Of a stretch of 64,000 bases of DNA, positions 26,572 to 34,339 are shown one piece after another (within the stretch, counting starts at the first letter, position 1; each line of letters begins with the position of its first letter). The stretch covers positions 372,001 to 436,000 of the forward strand of contig CAWCZO010000003.1 of assembly GCA_963800065.1 (NCBI GenBank). The letters run 5' to 3'. The position numbers and the translations under genes were made by a program. The notes under the pieces were generated by a model that saw only the letters and a program-made list of their open reading frames with translations, did no database searches and had not been told where the DNA came from. This stretch comes from CAWJFJ01 sp963800065. Its GTDB lineage: Bacteria > Actinomycetota > Acidimicrobiia > Acidimicrobiales > UBA8190.

Positions 26572-27306
26572 GTGACCGACATCGCCGGACCCGATGCCAC
26601 CCACTCCGAACGTGAGTCGATACTGCGTGCTATGCGGAAGCTGGCGGCGGCCGGGCAGATCGAGCTGGAACGAGACAGCGCCGGAAGGATCAAGGGTGCC
26701 CGCAATGTTGCGTCAGAGTCGGTCGAAGCACTCGCTCGCAAGCTGATGGATGATCACGGACTGACGGATTGGACGCTCCGTTTCAACAACGGGCGCTACT
26801 ACCTCGGTACGTGTAACGGCGACACGAAGACGATCACCATCAGTCGGTTGCACATCGAGCACGACACGACCAAAGAACTAACGGACACGATCCTGCACGA
26901 GATCGCCCACGCTCTGGCACCGAAGCACGCTAACCACGGCAAGGAATGGAAAGCGATCTGTCGTCAGATCGGAGCCCACCCGAAGAGCTGCAAGAAGGAC
27001 GGGACCAAGATCCCGCCGAAGTGGGAGGTGACGTGCTCGGGCTGCTCGAAGGTCATCCGTTGTAACACCCGTATGCAGTACCAGCCACACCGGTGCGCTC
27101 CGGGCGTCGTATGGTTGTGGCGCAACACCGAGACGGGCGAGACGTGGGACGGCAAGCCGAAGCGACCGAAGTTCATGAACACATGGGCCTGCACGAAGTG
27201 CGGAGTCCGCTGTCTCTTCAAACCCCCTGTGGAGCATCCCTGCATCTGTAGGAACCGACGCAAGGTGAAGTGGACCCGTGAGAAGGTGCCGCTACTCGCA
27301 GCCTAA
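26572..27306 (+). CDS. SprT-like zinc metalloprotease-domain protein
   Basis: This 244-aa protein has a SprT/Spartan-type core, ILHEIAHALAPKHANHGKEWK, with the HExxH zinc site, followed by zinc-ribbon cysteine pairs (CSGCSKVIRC, WACTKCGVRC, PCICRNRR). The first 65 residues look like a winged-helix remainder. The frame is open upstream to an ATG at 26503 (MSRGPGRMQRAVLDALQRLD) except for a single TGA at 26563, where Trp would fit the helix. The native start is therefore probably 26503 and the listed GTG start may be a fallback. SprT-like proteins clip DNA-protein crosslinks; a phage role is inferred. Confidence 0.7.
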   Translation: MTDIAGPDATHSERESILRAMRKLAAAGQIELERDSAGRIKGARNVASESVEALARKLMDDHGLTDWTLRFNNGRYYLGTCNGDTKTITISRLHIEHDTTKELTDTILHEIAHALAPKHANHGKEWKAICRQIGAHPKSCKKDGTKIPPKWEVTCSGCSKVIRCNTRMQYQPHRCAPGVVWLWRNTETGETWDGKPKRPKFMNTWACTKCGVRCLFKPPVEHPCICRNRRKVKWTREKVPLLAA

Positions 27307-27394
27307 GTGTTGCGCCGGTCGTAGTCAGTAGTGCAGAGACTTGCGCCGTAGCTTCCGGTCTGTAATGATGTGTGACCCCGGAAACGAGGACCGT

Positions 27395-27525
27395 CACCCT
27401 TCGGGGTGGCCAGGATTCGCCTTCGGGCGCTAGTCGTGGCGTAGGTGCACCGCCCTCGGGCGCACTCTCTCCGTCGATAGCAGTACCTCAGACCCGCACA
27501 TCGTGTGGCGGTCGAGGCTATCGAC
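27395..27525 (+). promoter_or_regulatory. structured leader or operator before the HTH gene
   Basis: Two short UUCG-capped hairpins, CACCC-TTCG-GGGTG (27395-27408) and CGCC-TTCG-GGCG (27418-27429), and a similar CGCC-CTCG-GGCG (27451-27462) follow one another. A 9-bp inverted repeat, GTCGATAGC (27473-27481) and GCTATCGAC (27517-27525), encloses the last 35 bases before the ribosome binding site. It may form a folded 5' leader or bind a repressor. Confidence 0.4.
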
Positions 27526-27537
27526 GAGAGGGAAGAC

Positions 27538-27735
27538 ATGGCAACAAAGGCAATCACCGGTACCCGGCAACTCGAAGAGATGACGTTCCTGACGACCGCC
27601 CAAGCGGCCGAGCTGTTGCAGTGTTCGGAGGAACACGTCCGACGCCAAGTCCGCAAAGGCACGATGCCTGGCGCCGAACGGCGTCTAGGCATGACACGCA
27701 TCCGTACGGCCGCATTGCTCGGGGCCTCGTCATGA
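27538..27735 (+). CDS. helix-turn-helix excisionase-like protein
   Basis: This 65-aa protein has a MerR/Xis-type DNA-binding core: MTFLTTAQAAELLQCSEEHV, then RRQVRKGTMPGAERR. The ATG at 27538 follows GAGAGGGA. Such proteins act as excisionases or small transcription factors in actinobacterial integrated elements. It is preceded by the structured leader at 27395-27525 and overlaps the following gene by ATGA. Confidence 0.75.
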   Translation: MATKAITGTRQLEEMTFLTTAQAAELLQCSEEHVRRQVRKGTMPGAERRLGMTRIRTAALLGASS

Positions 27736-28050
27736 CGACGACGGAACCGACGCCAGGAAGACTTCGGCCATCCGGGCGCACGAGAACCGGCGGGCGACGA
27801 CCTCAGGGACGACAGTCGGCAAGAGTGAACGACCAGGCGGTCGGCTCGGGCCGAGCGCAAGGACGAGCCTCCCACCTCTGCCATCGACATCGTCGAGTGG
27901 CTCGACGGGAAGATCAGCGAAGACACGGTCCGAGCGAGCAGGGAACGCCTGTACGCAGAAGCGGTAGCTCTGCGTGCCGAGATGCTGGCTGATGGTCGCC
28001 TCGTTATCGACAGTGATGGCTTCGAGAGATGGGCCGAGCCGGATTCATGA
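27732..28050 (+). pseudogene. element protein, single frameshift
   Basis: An ATG at 27732 (MTTTEPTPGRLRPSG) overlaps the previous stop. After about 40 codons the coding-like sequence moves one frame over (AIDIVEWLDGKISEDTVRAS, RLYAEAVALRAEMLADGRL) and ends at 28050, overlapping the next ATG. Removing one G from GGG near 27854 joins the two parts into a protein of about 105 aa. The C-terminal part is a helical acidic domain of unknown function. Confidence 0.5.
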
Positions 28051-28223
28051 ACGACATCACCTCGGCGACGATGCGTGCATTCGAGGACGCACCCGACGGG
28101 CGGATACCCGGCGGGTGCGAGTACTGCGACGCCTATCAAACGGCGGCCCAGTACGCCGAGAACGTCATCCTGATTGGGATTCATCACGACGACTGGTGCC
28201 GATTCTATCTGTCGCTTCCCTGA
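28047..28223 (+). CDS. small element protein of 58 aa
   Basis: It starts in an ATGA overlap and stops in a TGATG overlap with the primase gene, so it is embedded in the replication operon. It has a CEYCDAY pair of cysteines and HHDDWCRFYLS near the end, which could form a small metal site. No family is recognised. Confidence 0.55.
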   Translation: MNDITSATMRAFEDAPDGRIPGGCEYCDAYQTAAQYAENVILIGIHHDDWCRFYLSLP

Positions 28224-28897
28224 TGACTTACTACGACAGACCCGGCGACGGGTTCGACCTCGATGCCTACCCGGCATGGTGTCGACCCAAGCCGGAGCCT
28301 TATACGCCGTGCACGTCCGTCACCCTCGCCACGTTCTCGACGCCGAAGGTGAAAGAGGATCGAGTTCACGTCTATGTCGACGAGCACGTGCGTGTGCTGT
28401 ACCTGCACGGTCGAACGGCTGGTAACTGGTGGTGGCGACTGCCCGATGGAACATGGGGACTTGACCACGTGCGTCGTGTTCCGTACCGCCTGCCCGACCT
28501 GATCGAGGGTGTGGCGAATGGCGAGACCATCTACATCTGCGAGGGTGAGAAGGACGCCGATCGACTGGCCGACGAATACGGCGTCAAGACGACGAGTAGC
28601 AAGGACTGGCTAGAGGACTGGTCCTACCTGTTCGACGGTGCCCGTGTACGCATCATTCCCGACCACGACGTCAACGGGATGGGCCTGCGTATTGCTAAGC
28701 GAGTGCAAGGACACCTAACCGGTTCCGCCGCTGACGTCTCAATCGTAGACGTGAGCGCCTGGCCGCTCGGCTGGGATCTGTCTGACTTTCTCGATTCCAC
28801 AACCTGTCCGGCGGCCGCCGGATCCACCGCCGAGACGAACGAAGCTGGGACTGGTTGCTCAGCTTCGTTCGTCTCTGGCACCACAACCAGAAAGTAA
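28223..28897 (+). CDS. TOPRIM-domain primase-like protein
   Basis: This 224-aa protein has an N-terminal half resembling the zinc-free front part of phage primases (YDRPGDGFDLDAYPAWC, WWWRLPDGTWGL). A TOPRIM domain follows, with the catalytic Glu in IYICEGEKDADRLA and the Asp pair in RIIPDHDVNGMG. It should make or help make primers for element replication. It is followed four bases later by the ATPase gene, forming a primase-helicase pair. A perfect 15-bp inverted repeat lies in its last codons. Confidence 0.75.
   Translation: MTYYDRPGDGFDLDAYPAWCRPKPEPYTPCTSVTLATFSTPKVKEDRVHVYVDEHVRVLYLHGRTAGNWWWRLPDGTWGLDHVRRVPYRLPDLIEGVANGETIYICEGEKDADRLADEYGVKTTSSKDWLEDWSYLFDGARVRIIPDHDVNGMGLRIAKRVQGHLTGSAADVSIVDVSAWPLGWDLSDFLDSTTCPAAAGSTAETNEAGTGCSASFVSGTTTRK
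28833..28874 (+). repeat. perfect 15-bp inverted repeat at the end of the primase gene
   Basis: AGACGAACGAAGCTG (28833-28847) and its exact complement, CAGCTTCGTTCGTCT (28860-28874), flank a 12-base loop. The hairpin is inside coding sequence just before the ATPase start at 28902. It has no T tract and could be an attenuator, an RNA processing site or a protein-binding site. Confidence 0.75.
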
Positions 28898-28901
28898 GCC
28901 G

Positions 28902-30518
28902 ATGAGCATCACCCCAGATACAGAAGAAACTACACCTCCTGCCGTATCACTCGGTTCGGAGATCCTGACCGACGAAGCGAACACGCACTACTACGTCAAG
29001 GACCCTGTGTTCGCTCAAGGCGAGGTCGTGGCGTATCGGGAACGAGACATCACGGACTTTACGCTGCGGGTAATGAACCGGATACAGATGGGTGGTGACG
29101 CTGCCCGTGGACTGTTCGAGGTGGAGATCAACGGCGAGACGCTGCAGATTCCATCACGGGTACTGGAGAGCTTGGCGAAGTGGCGTGCCTGGTGCACTGC
29201 ACACGGTCTCGGATGGTCCGGCCGTGATGCCGATCTGATCGGGTTGTTCAGCATGCTGCGTCGAGCCGAAGGCCCGACATTCATCGGCGTGGACGTCATC
29301 GGACTGCACGGTGATTCGTTCGTGCTGCCCGGTGAAGTAGTCGGCGAGCAAGGCATCTACGCCTTCGTTCCGCCCGGCGCTGGTGATCTCTGGTCGCCAC
29401 GTACGAGCCTCGTAGCGGACTCCTACTTCGATGTGTACGCCATCGAGCTGCTGGCCCAGCTCCACCGAGCAGACGTGATGACGCCGATTCTCGGATGGGT
29501 GGCCGCAGCTCCGTTGCGCAGCACGTGCCGCAAGTTCCCTCCGCTCATGGTGAGTGGTGGCTCGGGGTTCGGGAAAAGTACCCTGATCGAGACGGTTCTC
29601 GGTGTGTTCGGATTCTGGTGCCAGTCGGCGCTCAGCCTCTCGTCGGGATCGACTCCCTACACAATCTCGGCGAACTGCTCCAGCACGAACGCCCTACCCG
29701 TCTGGTACGACGAGTACCGAGGCTCAACCTTCGGCCGAGATGACACTCGACACGCCATCCAGCAGGCTCTAAGAGATGCCTTCGATGGCGCCTCGACGGA
29801 GAAGGGCGGCGCCGGAGCTGACCATATGGGCATCACCTCGCTACCGGTCTGCGCTCCGCTGATTGTCTCTGGTGAGGACTCGCTGACCGAGGTGTCGCAC
29901 ATCGAGCGAGCCGTGATCGTGAACATTCCGAAGGACGGGCGCAGTAAGAATGCGCTCGCAGCACTGAGGGCGCAAGACGAATCCACCGGAGTGCACGAGG
30001 TCTACCAGCAGGGCATCGGCAGGGCGTATCTGGAATGGCTACTCGAAGTGCGAGCCGATCCTGACCGTCGCTGGTGGCTGCTTCCCCCGGACTGCTTCGA
30101 CCGGGCCACCTTCGGCCGAGAGGTAGCCGAGTGGGGCTATCGACTGCTGTGCACCTTCGTGCTCGAACGCAGTGGTCCCGATTACGACATGCCGAAGTAC
30201 GACGGTTCGAGGATCAAGGCGGACCAGATCGAGGCGTCCGGCACGAACCCGATCATGGAGGCCATCGACGAAGCACGTAGCGCCAGGGACAAGGACGGCA
30301 ATCAGATCGTGTGGAACGACGACGATGGCGCCACGTTCGTCCGTGTGGGCGCTCTGGTCGACTGGACTAAGCGAAACCGAGCAGAGTCCATCACGCTACC
30401 TGGAGGCGCTCAGGCGGTCACACGGTGGCTCAGGGAGACGTACGGGGCCACGTCCGAGAAGGTCGACCACATGAGTGCTCGTGTTCGAGTCTCGTGGTGG
30501 CCGAAGGCGGAGAGCTGA
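28902..30518 (+). CDS. phage/plasmid replicative ATPase (DUF927-like helicase)
   Basis: This 538-aa protein has a Walker A loop in VSGGSGFGKSTLIETVLGVF and an acidic motif in VWYDEYRG. An arginine-finger region follows (IVSGEDSLTEVSHIERAVIV), as in DUF927 and related replicative ATPases of mobile elements. The N-terminal 200 residues are a separate domain. It probably unwinds the element origin together with the TOPRIM protein encoded directly upstream. The GCCCACAT iteron array begins five bases after its stop codon. Confidence 0.75.
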   Translation: MSITPDTEETTPPAVSLGSEILTDEANTHYYVKDPVFAQGEVVAYRERDITDFTLRVMNRIQMGGDAARGLFEVEINGETLQIPSRVLESLAKWRAWCTAHGLGWSGRDADLIGLFSMLRRAEGPTFIGVDVIGLHGDSFVLPGEVVGEQGIYAFVPPGAGDLWSPRTSLVADSYFDVYAIELLAQLHRADVMTPILGWVAAAPLRSTCRKFPPLMVSGGSGFGKSTLIETVLGVFGFWCQSALSLSSGSTPYTISANCSSTNALPVWYDEYRGSTFGRDDTRHAIQQALRDAFDGASTEKGGAGADHMGITSLPVCAPLIVSGEDSLTEVSHIERAVIVNIPKDGRSKNALAALRAQDESTGVHEVYQQGIGRAYLEWLLEVRADPDRRWWLLPPDCFDRATFGREVAEWGYRLLCTFVLERSGPDYDMPKYDGSRIKADQIEASGTNPIMEAIDEARSARDKDGNQIVWNDDDGATFVRVGALVDWTKRNRAESITLPGGAQAVTRWLRETYGATSEKVDHMSARVRVSWWPKAES

Positions 30519-30522
30519 TCTC

Positions 30523-30757
30523 GCCCACATGCCCACATCTCGCCCACTTCGAATCGTAGATGTGGCCACGACGTTTTCCCTGGTAGAGAGTAAGAAACAA
30601 GACATTCTGCCCACATGCCCACTTGTTTACACCCACCTTCCCCATAGGGGCATTCTCTCAGAAGGGTGGTCGGTTCTGGCGTGGACATGTGGGCATGTGG
30701 CCACGGGTTTCAAGAGACCACCAGGTCACAGCGTTTCTGCCCGTCGAGGATGTGGGC
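30523..30757 (+). repeat. iteron-like array, candidate replication origin
   Basis: GCCCACAT occurs at 30523, 30531 and 30609, with GCCCACTT variants at 30542 and 30617. On the opposite strand ATGTGGGC lies at 30687 and 30750, with the variant ATGTGGCC at 30560 and 30695. Three of the pairs are directly abutting 8-bp tandems (30523/30531, 30609/30617, 30687/30695). The array fills the non-coding gap after the replicative ATPase gene. Confidence 0.65.
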
Positions 30758-30791
30758 AGAACCCGAGTTTCACCGGTGAAACTGCCGACCC

Positions 30792-30947
30792 TCAGTGGCT
30801 GATGGCAAGCACTCGCTCTCGGTCCTCGTCGGTCGACACGTACGCCAACACGTAGCGATCCGGGAATGCGATGGCGTGCATGTTGTTCCAACGAACCCGG
30901 TCGGTCATGGTGTCGATGCTGATGGCTCGGGTGGCTGTGGTGCTCAT
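30792..30947 (-). CDS. small protein of 51 aa, unknown function
   Basis: ATG at 30947 follows GAGGGAGAA. The product (MSTTATRAISIDTM, then FPDRYVLAYVSTDEDRERV) has a compact alpha/beta look and an acidic C-terminus. It faces left towards the iteron array and is divergent from the HTH gene at 31193. That would suit a small regulator or copy-control protein, but there is no homology evidence. Confidence 0.5.
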   Translation of the reverse strand: MSTTATRAISIDTMTDRVRWNNMHAIAFPDRYVLAYVSTDEDRERVLAISH

Positions 30948-31116
30948 ACGGTGTTCTCCCTCGTTCGGATGGTGCTATTTGTAGTGGTTCCATCTTAGCG
31001 TACCTGGAGCCGTACGCCAGCAGGCTAACTTCCGGCGGGGCTCGAATCGACGTCCATTCACCGCCTCTGAACAGGGCACTTGACCTGGCCTTGTCGCAGT
31101 GCTAAGTCGCCGATCG

Positions 31117-31125
31117 TGGTATACT
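31117..31125 (+). promoter_or_regulatory. extended -10 promoter
   Basis: TGGTATACT is an extended -10 element (TG-N-TATACT) 68 bases before the ATG at 31193. It is the clearest promoter-like motif inside the element and probably drives the following HTH gene. Confidence 0.5.
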
Positions 31126-31192
31126 GGTAAGGTACGGATTGACGTGGATTGTTCGCCTCGTCCGCCATCCATCTCCCCGAAGGGACCGCCTC

Positions 31193-31450
31193 ATGCTTCA
31201 CGCCCACACCCAGCCCGTTCTCATGTCCGCCGGTGACGTCGCCACCTACTGCGGGGTCAATATCCGCACCGTGCACCGGTGGGTCGATGGAGGCTGGGAC
31301 GTTCAGCCCGTCCGCTCGCCGACCGGCCGAATCCTGTTCCGCCGCTCGGACGTCGTCGCCTGGTTCGAGCATGGTGACGCAACACTCGAACGAAGGAAGT
31401 ATCAGCATGACTTTGCACGCGACTCAGAAATGCCATCAAGCGAGCCGTAA
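31193..31450 (+). CDS. MerR/excisionase-type helix-turn-helix protein
   Basis: This 85-aa protein has a clear HTH_17-like core: MSAGDVATYCGVNIRTVHRW, then GRILFRRSDVVAWF. The ATG at 31193 has GAAGGGA upstream; the frame also opens earlier at 31139 without a good site. It probably acts as a second excisionase or transcription factor. It is transcribed from the extended -10 promoter upstream and overlaps the start of the next gene. Confidence 0.7.
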   Translation: MLHAHTQPVLMSAGDVATYCGVNIRTVHRWVDGGWDVQPVRSPTGRILFRRSDVVAWFEHGDATLERRKYQHDFARDSEMPSSEP

Positions 31451-31659
31451 CGCCAGCCCACGAACCAGGTCCTAGTACGGACGGTATCCACCTGGACGGC
31501 ATCAACGAAGCACTAGTCGGACGTCCGCCGGACAAGCACGCCACCGTCGGACGCGGCCGCTGTACATGTTCCGGTCGTCAACGCCGCCGACGCCCTGCAC
31601 CGCTGTTGCTGCCGCCGCATTGCCGGACGTGCAGACAGATGCCGTCCGAGGGCTGGTAA
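31407..31659 (+). pseudogene. small element gene with a frameshift
   Basis: ATG 31407 follows GAAGGAAG and begins MTLHAT. After a few codons the better coding sequence is one frame over: LRNAIKRAVTPAHEPGPSTD, then GIHLDGINEALVGRPPDKHA. It ends at TAA 31657-31659. One extra base near 31420-31430 would explain the break. No function is recognised. Confidence 0.4.
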
Positions 31660-31661
31660 CG

Positions 31662-32193
31662 ATGGCCTCCGTCTTCACCCGTGTGGGCGTGGTTGTCGAG
31701 CCCGCATCAGGTCTCGATGGTTCGGACAAGTTCATCGCTGGGGCGAACGGCATCGCCTCGCTCGATGCGAACGCTAAGGTTCCTGCTGATCAGCTCGGGA
31801 ACGTACCACCGCCAGCAGGTGTGACGATCCCTACGAACTTCGTACCACTGACCACGCCGCTTGCCGGTGGTCAGCATCAGATCAGTGATGTAAGTCAGTT
31901 CCTCATCGTGAGCTGATCCTGGGTCGAATGGTGGGACTGTGTACTTGCCGACGGTGGCGTCAGCCGGTGAGGACTACGTGATCGTGTTCAAGTACGTCGG
32001 TGATCCTGAAAGTCAGTACATGCACCTGTTGCCGAACACGGCTGACACTGGCGTCACGATCGACGGATACACGTATCTGTACTCAAGCAACGCAGCCACC
32101 TGTACGTTGATCAACGACGGTCGCAACTGGTGGTCAGTGTCGGGCTACATCTTTCCGAATGGGTCCGGGCTGGGGATTCTGTACGGTGGCTGA
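31662..32193 (+). pseudogene. tail-fibre-like protein, frameshifted near 31910
   Basis: ATG 31662 begins MASVFTRVGVVVEPASGLDG, followed by GANGIASLDANAKVPADQLG, a phrase typical of tail-fibre and receptor-binding proteins. The frame stops at 31916, but the next frame carries on with VYLPTVASAGEDYVIVFKYV and ends at 32193. Removing one A from GTGAGCTG near 31910 fuses them into a protein of about 176 aa. It is followed by an overlapping GTG start. Confidence 0.55.
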
Positions 32194-32362
32194 TTCCTTC
32201 GCTGTTGGCGCACGAGTCACTGCAGGTCCGCTCACTGGAACGGTGTTGGATCCGAAGGGCGTCGTTCTGATCGGTGCTGATCTTCGTCTCGTGAAGTTCG
32301 ATGCACCATCGAATGTGACAGGCATCTTCCCCGTGTCGATGCTGAAGGTGGCGACGTCATGA
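32186..32362 (+). CDS. small element protein of 58 aa
   Basis: It starts with GTG inside the end of the tail-fibre-like gene and ends in an ATGA overlap with the next gene. The sequence (VGARVTAGPLTGTVLDPKGV) resembles a small beta barrel. It probably belongs with the adjacent structural proteins, but no family is recognised. Confidence 0.5.
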   Translation: MADSFAVGARVTAGPLTGTVLDPKGVVLIGADLRLVKFDAPSNVTGIFPVSMLKVATS

Positions 32363-32886
32363 GTAACGCACCATCGGGCGACGCACTGCTGCGACGCATC
32401 GAGAACTGTGAACGACTGCTCGGCCTGACCGGTTCCGGTGCCGGTGGTCTGTCGTATCCGCAGCAAGGTAGCCGACAGTCGCAGGTGTTCCCGCCGGTAT
32501 CGTCGTTCTACGCCAGTCAGCTATCGGTGTCGGGAACGACCCCGCAGACGGTCGCTAACTCGCCGACAGTAGTCGCCACCATCGGCCCGTCCGGCGATGC
32601 CGTCATCGAGGTCGGTGCGAATATCAGTGGGTCAGCGGCGGGGGCCGGCGGCCTGATATACGCCTACGTGGATGGCGTCAACTTGAACGTCCTCGGCGAC
32701 GCATGGGTCGTGAACTACCAGGGACAATCGAACGTGTCGCTGGGTACGAAGTTCCGTGTCGTTCAGTTGTACGGCACGACACTCACACCGGGCTCGCATA
32801 CGTTCACACTGCAGTACGCATGTGCACAAGCGGGTGGGGACTCTTCGATCTTCCTATTGAACTACCTCATCGTCACGCCGATCTGA
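32359..32886 (+). CDS. putative receptor-binding/structural protein
   Basis: This 175-aa protein has a short helical N-terminus (LLRRIENCERLLGL) followed by a beta-rich domain with many small and aromatic residues (ISGSAAGAGGLIYAYVDGVN, TPGSHTFTLQYACAQ). This fits a jelly-roll tip domain as in phage baseplate or fibre proteins. It is coupled to the preceding gene by ATGA. The exact role is unknown. Confidence 0.5.
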   Translation: MSNAPSGDALLRRIENCERLLGLTGSGAGGLSYPQQGSRQSQVFPPVSSFYASQLSVSGTTPQTVANSPTVVATIGPSGDAVIEVGANISGSAAGAGGLIYAYVDGVNLNVLGDAWVVNYQGQSNVSLGTKFRVVQLYGTTLTPGSHTFTLQYACAQAGGDSSIFLLNYLIVTPI

Positions 32887-32911
32887 TGATGCCGAATAGT
32901 CATATGGTCGA

Positions 32912-33241
32912 GTGATGATCACCTCGCCGGTTACCGATCAGGTCGTCGTCATGCACGACGGCGAAGACTCGCCGACGATGTACACGTACAGCGATGTCGT
33001 GGTTCACCATGGTGAGGTGCGAATCGTGATGTCGTCCTCGCTGGCGTGCGTAGGAATCTCTTCGCTCGATGTCGACGGTGTACGGAGTGCGTGTGCGTGT
33101 GTAGAGGAATGGTGCAGATACGTAAGCGGGCCAGCCTCGTTTGAGGCCGGGGTACCCCCGGCTGTATTCCAGATAAGCGCAGACCCGAGTCAATGGCCCT
33201 CCCCCCTGACGCCGATGACGTTTGAAAAACGAGTGAAGTGA
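32912..33241 (+). CDS. element protein of 109 aa, unknown function
   Basis: Starts are GTG 32912 or ATG 32915. The first 65 residues look coding (SPVTDQVVVMHDGEDSPTMY, DVVVHHGEVRIVMSSSLACV); the tail is less convincing and may be out of frame. The start lies 26 bases after the structural gene. It has no recognised domain. Confidence 0.4.
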   Translation: MMITSPVTDQVVVMHDGEDSPTMYTYSDVVVHHGEVRIVMSSSLACVGISSLDVDGVRSACACVEEWCRYVSGPASFEAGVPPAVFQISADPSQWPSPLTPMTFEKRVK

Positions 33242-33301
33242 GGTTTTGAGCACGTTTCTGCAGGTCGAGACGCTGCCTACGTCGAGGCATTCACGGCCAG
33301 T

Positions 33302-33328
33302 GGAAAAGGGTGCGTAGAGCACCTTTCC
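33302..33328 (+). terminator. hairpin between the structural and packaging modules
   Basis: GGAAAAGGGTGC and GCACCTTTCC pair with two bulged bases around a five-base loop. It sits in the 148-base gap between the genes ending at 33241 and starting at 33390 and could end the preceding transcript. Confidence 0.35.
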
Positions 33329-33389
33329 GCACCGGGAGTGCGCTCGACGGGGTTGAAACCTTGCTCCACTGCACCATGAGGTTTATGCA

Positions 33390-33866
33390 ATGTCGGTCCT
33401 AGCTATGCAGTCGTCTGACCTTCGATCATCCCGTGAACTGCATCACGCCGTGCGCGGGGCGCTAGCTATGCCGGGCATCTCCGTCGACGGACCGCCGATC
33501 ACGCAACCAGCACCGAGCCGGTTCACTCCGATGCCGACCCTGGAGGGAAAACGACACCCCGGACGGTCGGGAGGCGCCTGGACGAAGTGCCGGGCCACCG
33601 TCATCGCACGGGATCGCTTCTGCGGGATCTGCCACGGCCCGCTCACCGGAGCGAAGTGGCCTTCTCCCGCCAGCACCGAGGCTGATCACTTTCCGGTCAC
33701 CCTGGCGATGATGGAAGCACAGCGACTATCACCCAACGAAGTCCGCCACCTCTCTACCTCACCGGAGAACGTGAGGGCCGTTCATCGGTCCTGTCACATG
33801 GGCGCCGGTACTCCGATGCCTCCGACGTCAACATCCATCCGCACACCATCACGAAAGTGGTTCTGA
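33390..33866 (+). CDS. HNH endonuclease
   Basis: This 158-aa protein has an HNH fold. A first zinc knuckle, CGICHGPL, precedes the catalytic stretch ASTEADHFPVTLAMMEAQ and then SPENVRAVHRSCHMGAG with the second zinc pair. The N-terminal 60 residues are basic and flexible. In many phages an HNH nuclease next to the terminase is required for packaging, and here it precedes the terminase genes. ATG 33390 is used; ATG 33405 is an alternative. Confidence 0.8.
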   Translation: MSVLAMQSSDLRSSRELHHAVRGALAMPGISVDGPPITQPAPSRFTPMPTLEGKRHPGRSGGAWTKCRATVIARDRFCGICHGPLTGAKWPSPASTEADHFPVTLAMMEAQRLSPNEVRHLSTSPENVRAVHRSCHMGAGTPMPPTSTSIRTPSRKWF

Positions 33867-33868
33867 TC

Positions 33869-34135
33869 ATGTCCAGACACCAGCCGATCACGAACGCCGT
33901 GAACAAGCTACTCACCACCCTCACCCTGGATGCCGACGACGACGACAATGCGTGGGAGATTGGCTACCTCGCTCGATGGATGGACTCGACGGTCCACTCA
34001 CGTAAAGGGTCGGTGGCGAAGCTCGTAGCCAAGCGGAGCCGGAGACTATCTCGGCTGATGGATGAGCTGATGGGGTCATCCAAAGAGAACGCCGCTATGG
34101 AGCTAATCGCCAGCATCTTCCGAAGGGCTGCGTAA
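33869..34135 (+). CDS. element protein of 88 aa in the packaging region
   Basis: It starts at ATG 33869. The product is helical, with an acidic patch (LDADDDDNAWEIGYLARWMD) and a basic one (SVAKLVAKRSRRLSRLMDEL). It lies between the HNH gene and the small-terminase-like gene. Its stop overlaps the next ATG. No family is recognised; a DNA-binding accessory role is possible. Confidence 0.5.
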   Translation: MSRHQPITNAVNKLLTTLTLDADDDDNAWEIGYLARWMDSTVHSRKGSVAKLVAKRSRRLSRLMDELMGSSKENAAMELIASIFRRAA

Positions 34136-34339
34136 TGGGACGCCCACTGAAGAGACCAGCTACAGCGGCGTCCGCCGCACCGTGAAGGGCCGAGACCTGG
34201 ACGCCACACAGCAAGGCTATCGGGACTTGGCGCTCGAACCTGCGGACGCCTCGACGATCGCAGGTCGAACACGGGCCTGGTGGCCATCGCCACGCTGAAC
34301 CGGGAGCTGACTCGCCTCGTGCAGCTCGTTGCTCGGTGA
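34135..34339 (+). pseudogene. small-terminase-like gene, frameshifted
   Basis: ATG 34135 overlaps the previous stop and begins GRPLKRPATAAS. Later coding-like pieces in other frames are VKGRDLDATQQGYRDLALEP and, at the end, NTGLVAIATLNRELTRLVQL. The last piece is the helical end expected of a terminase small subunit or P27-like protein. At least two single-base changes break the frame. It ends in a TGA overlapping the terminase GTG. Confidence 0.45.

Noticed and set aside
26503..28050. TGA read as tryptophan in the element
   Set aside because: Apart from one possible Trp site at 26563, TGA clearly acts as stop in many ATGA and TGATG overlaps within the element.
30792..31450. Toxin-antitoxin pair
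   Set aside because: The small leftward gene and the HTH gene are divergent rather than co-transcribed, and neither resembles a known toxin.
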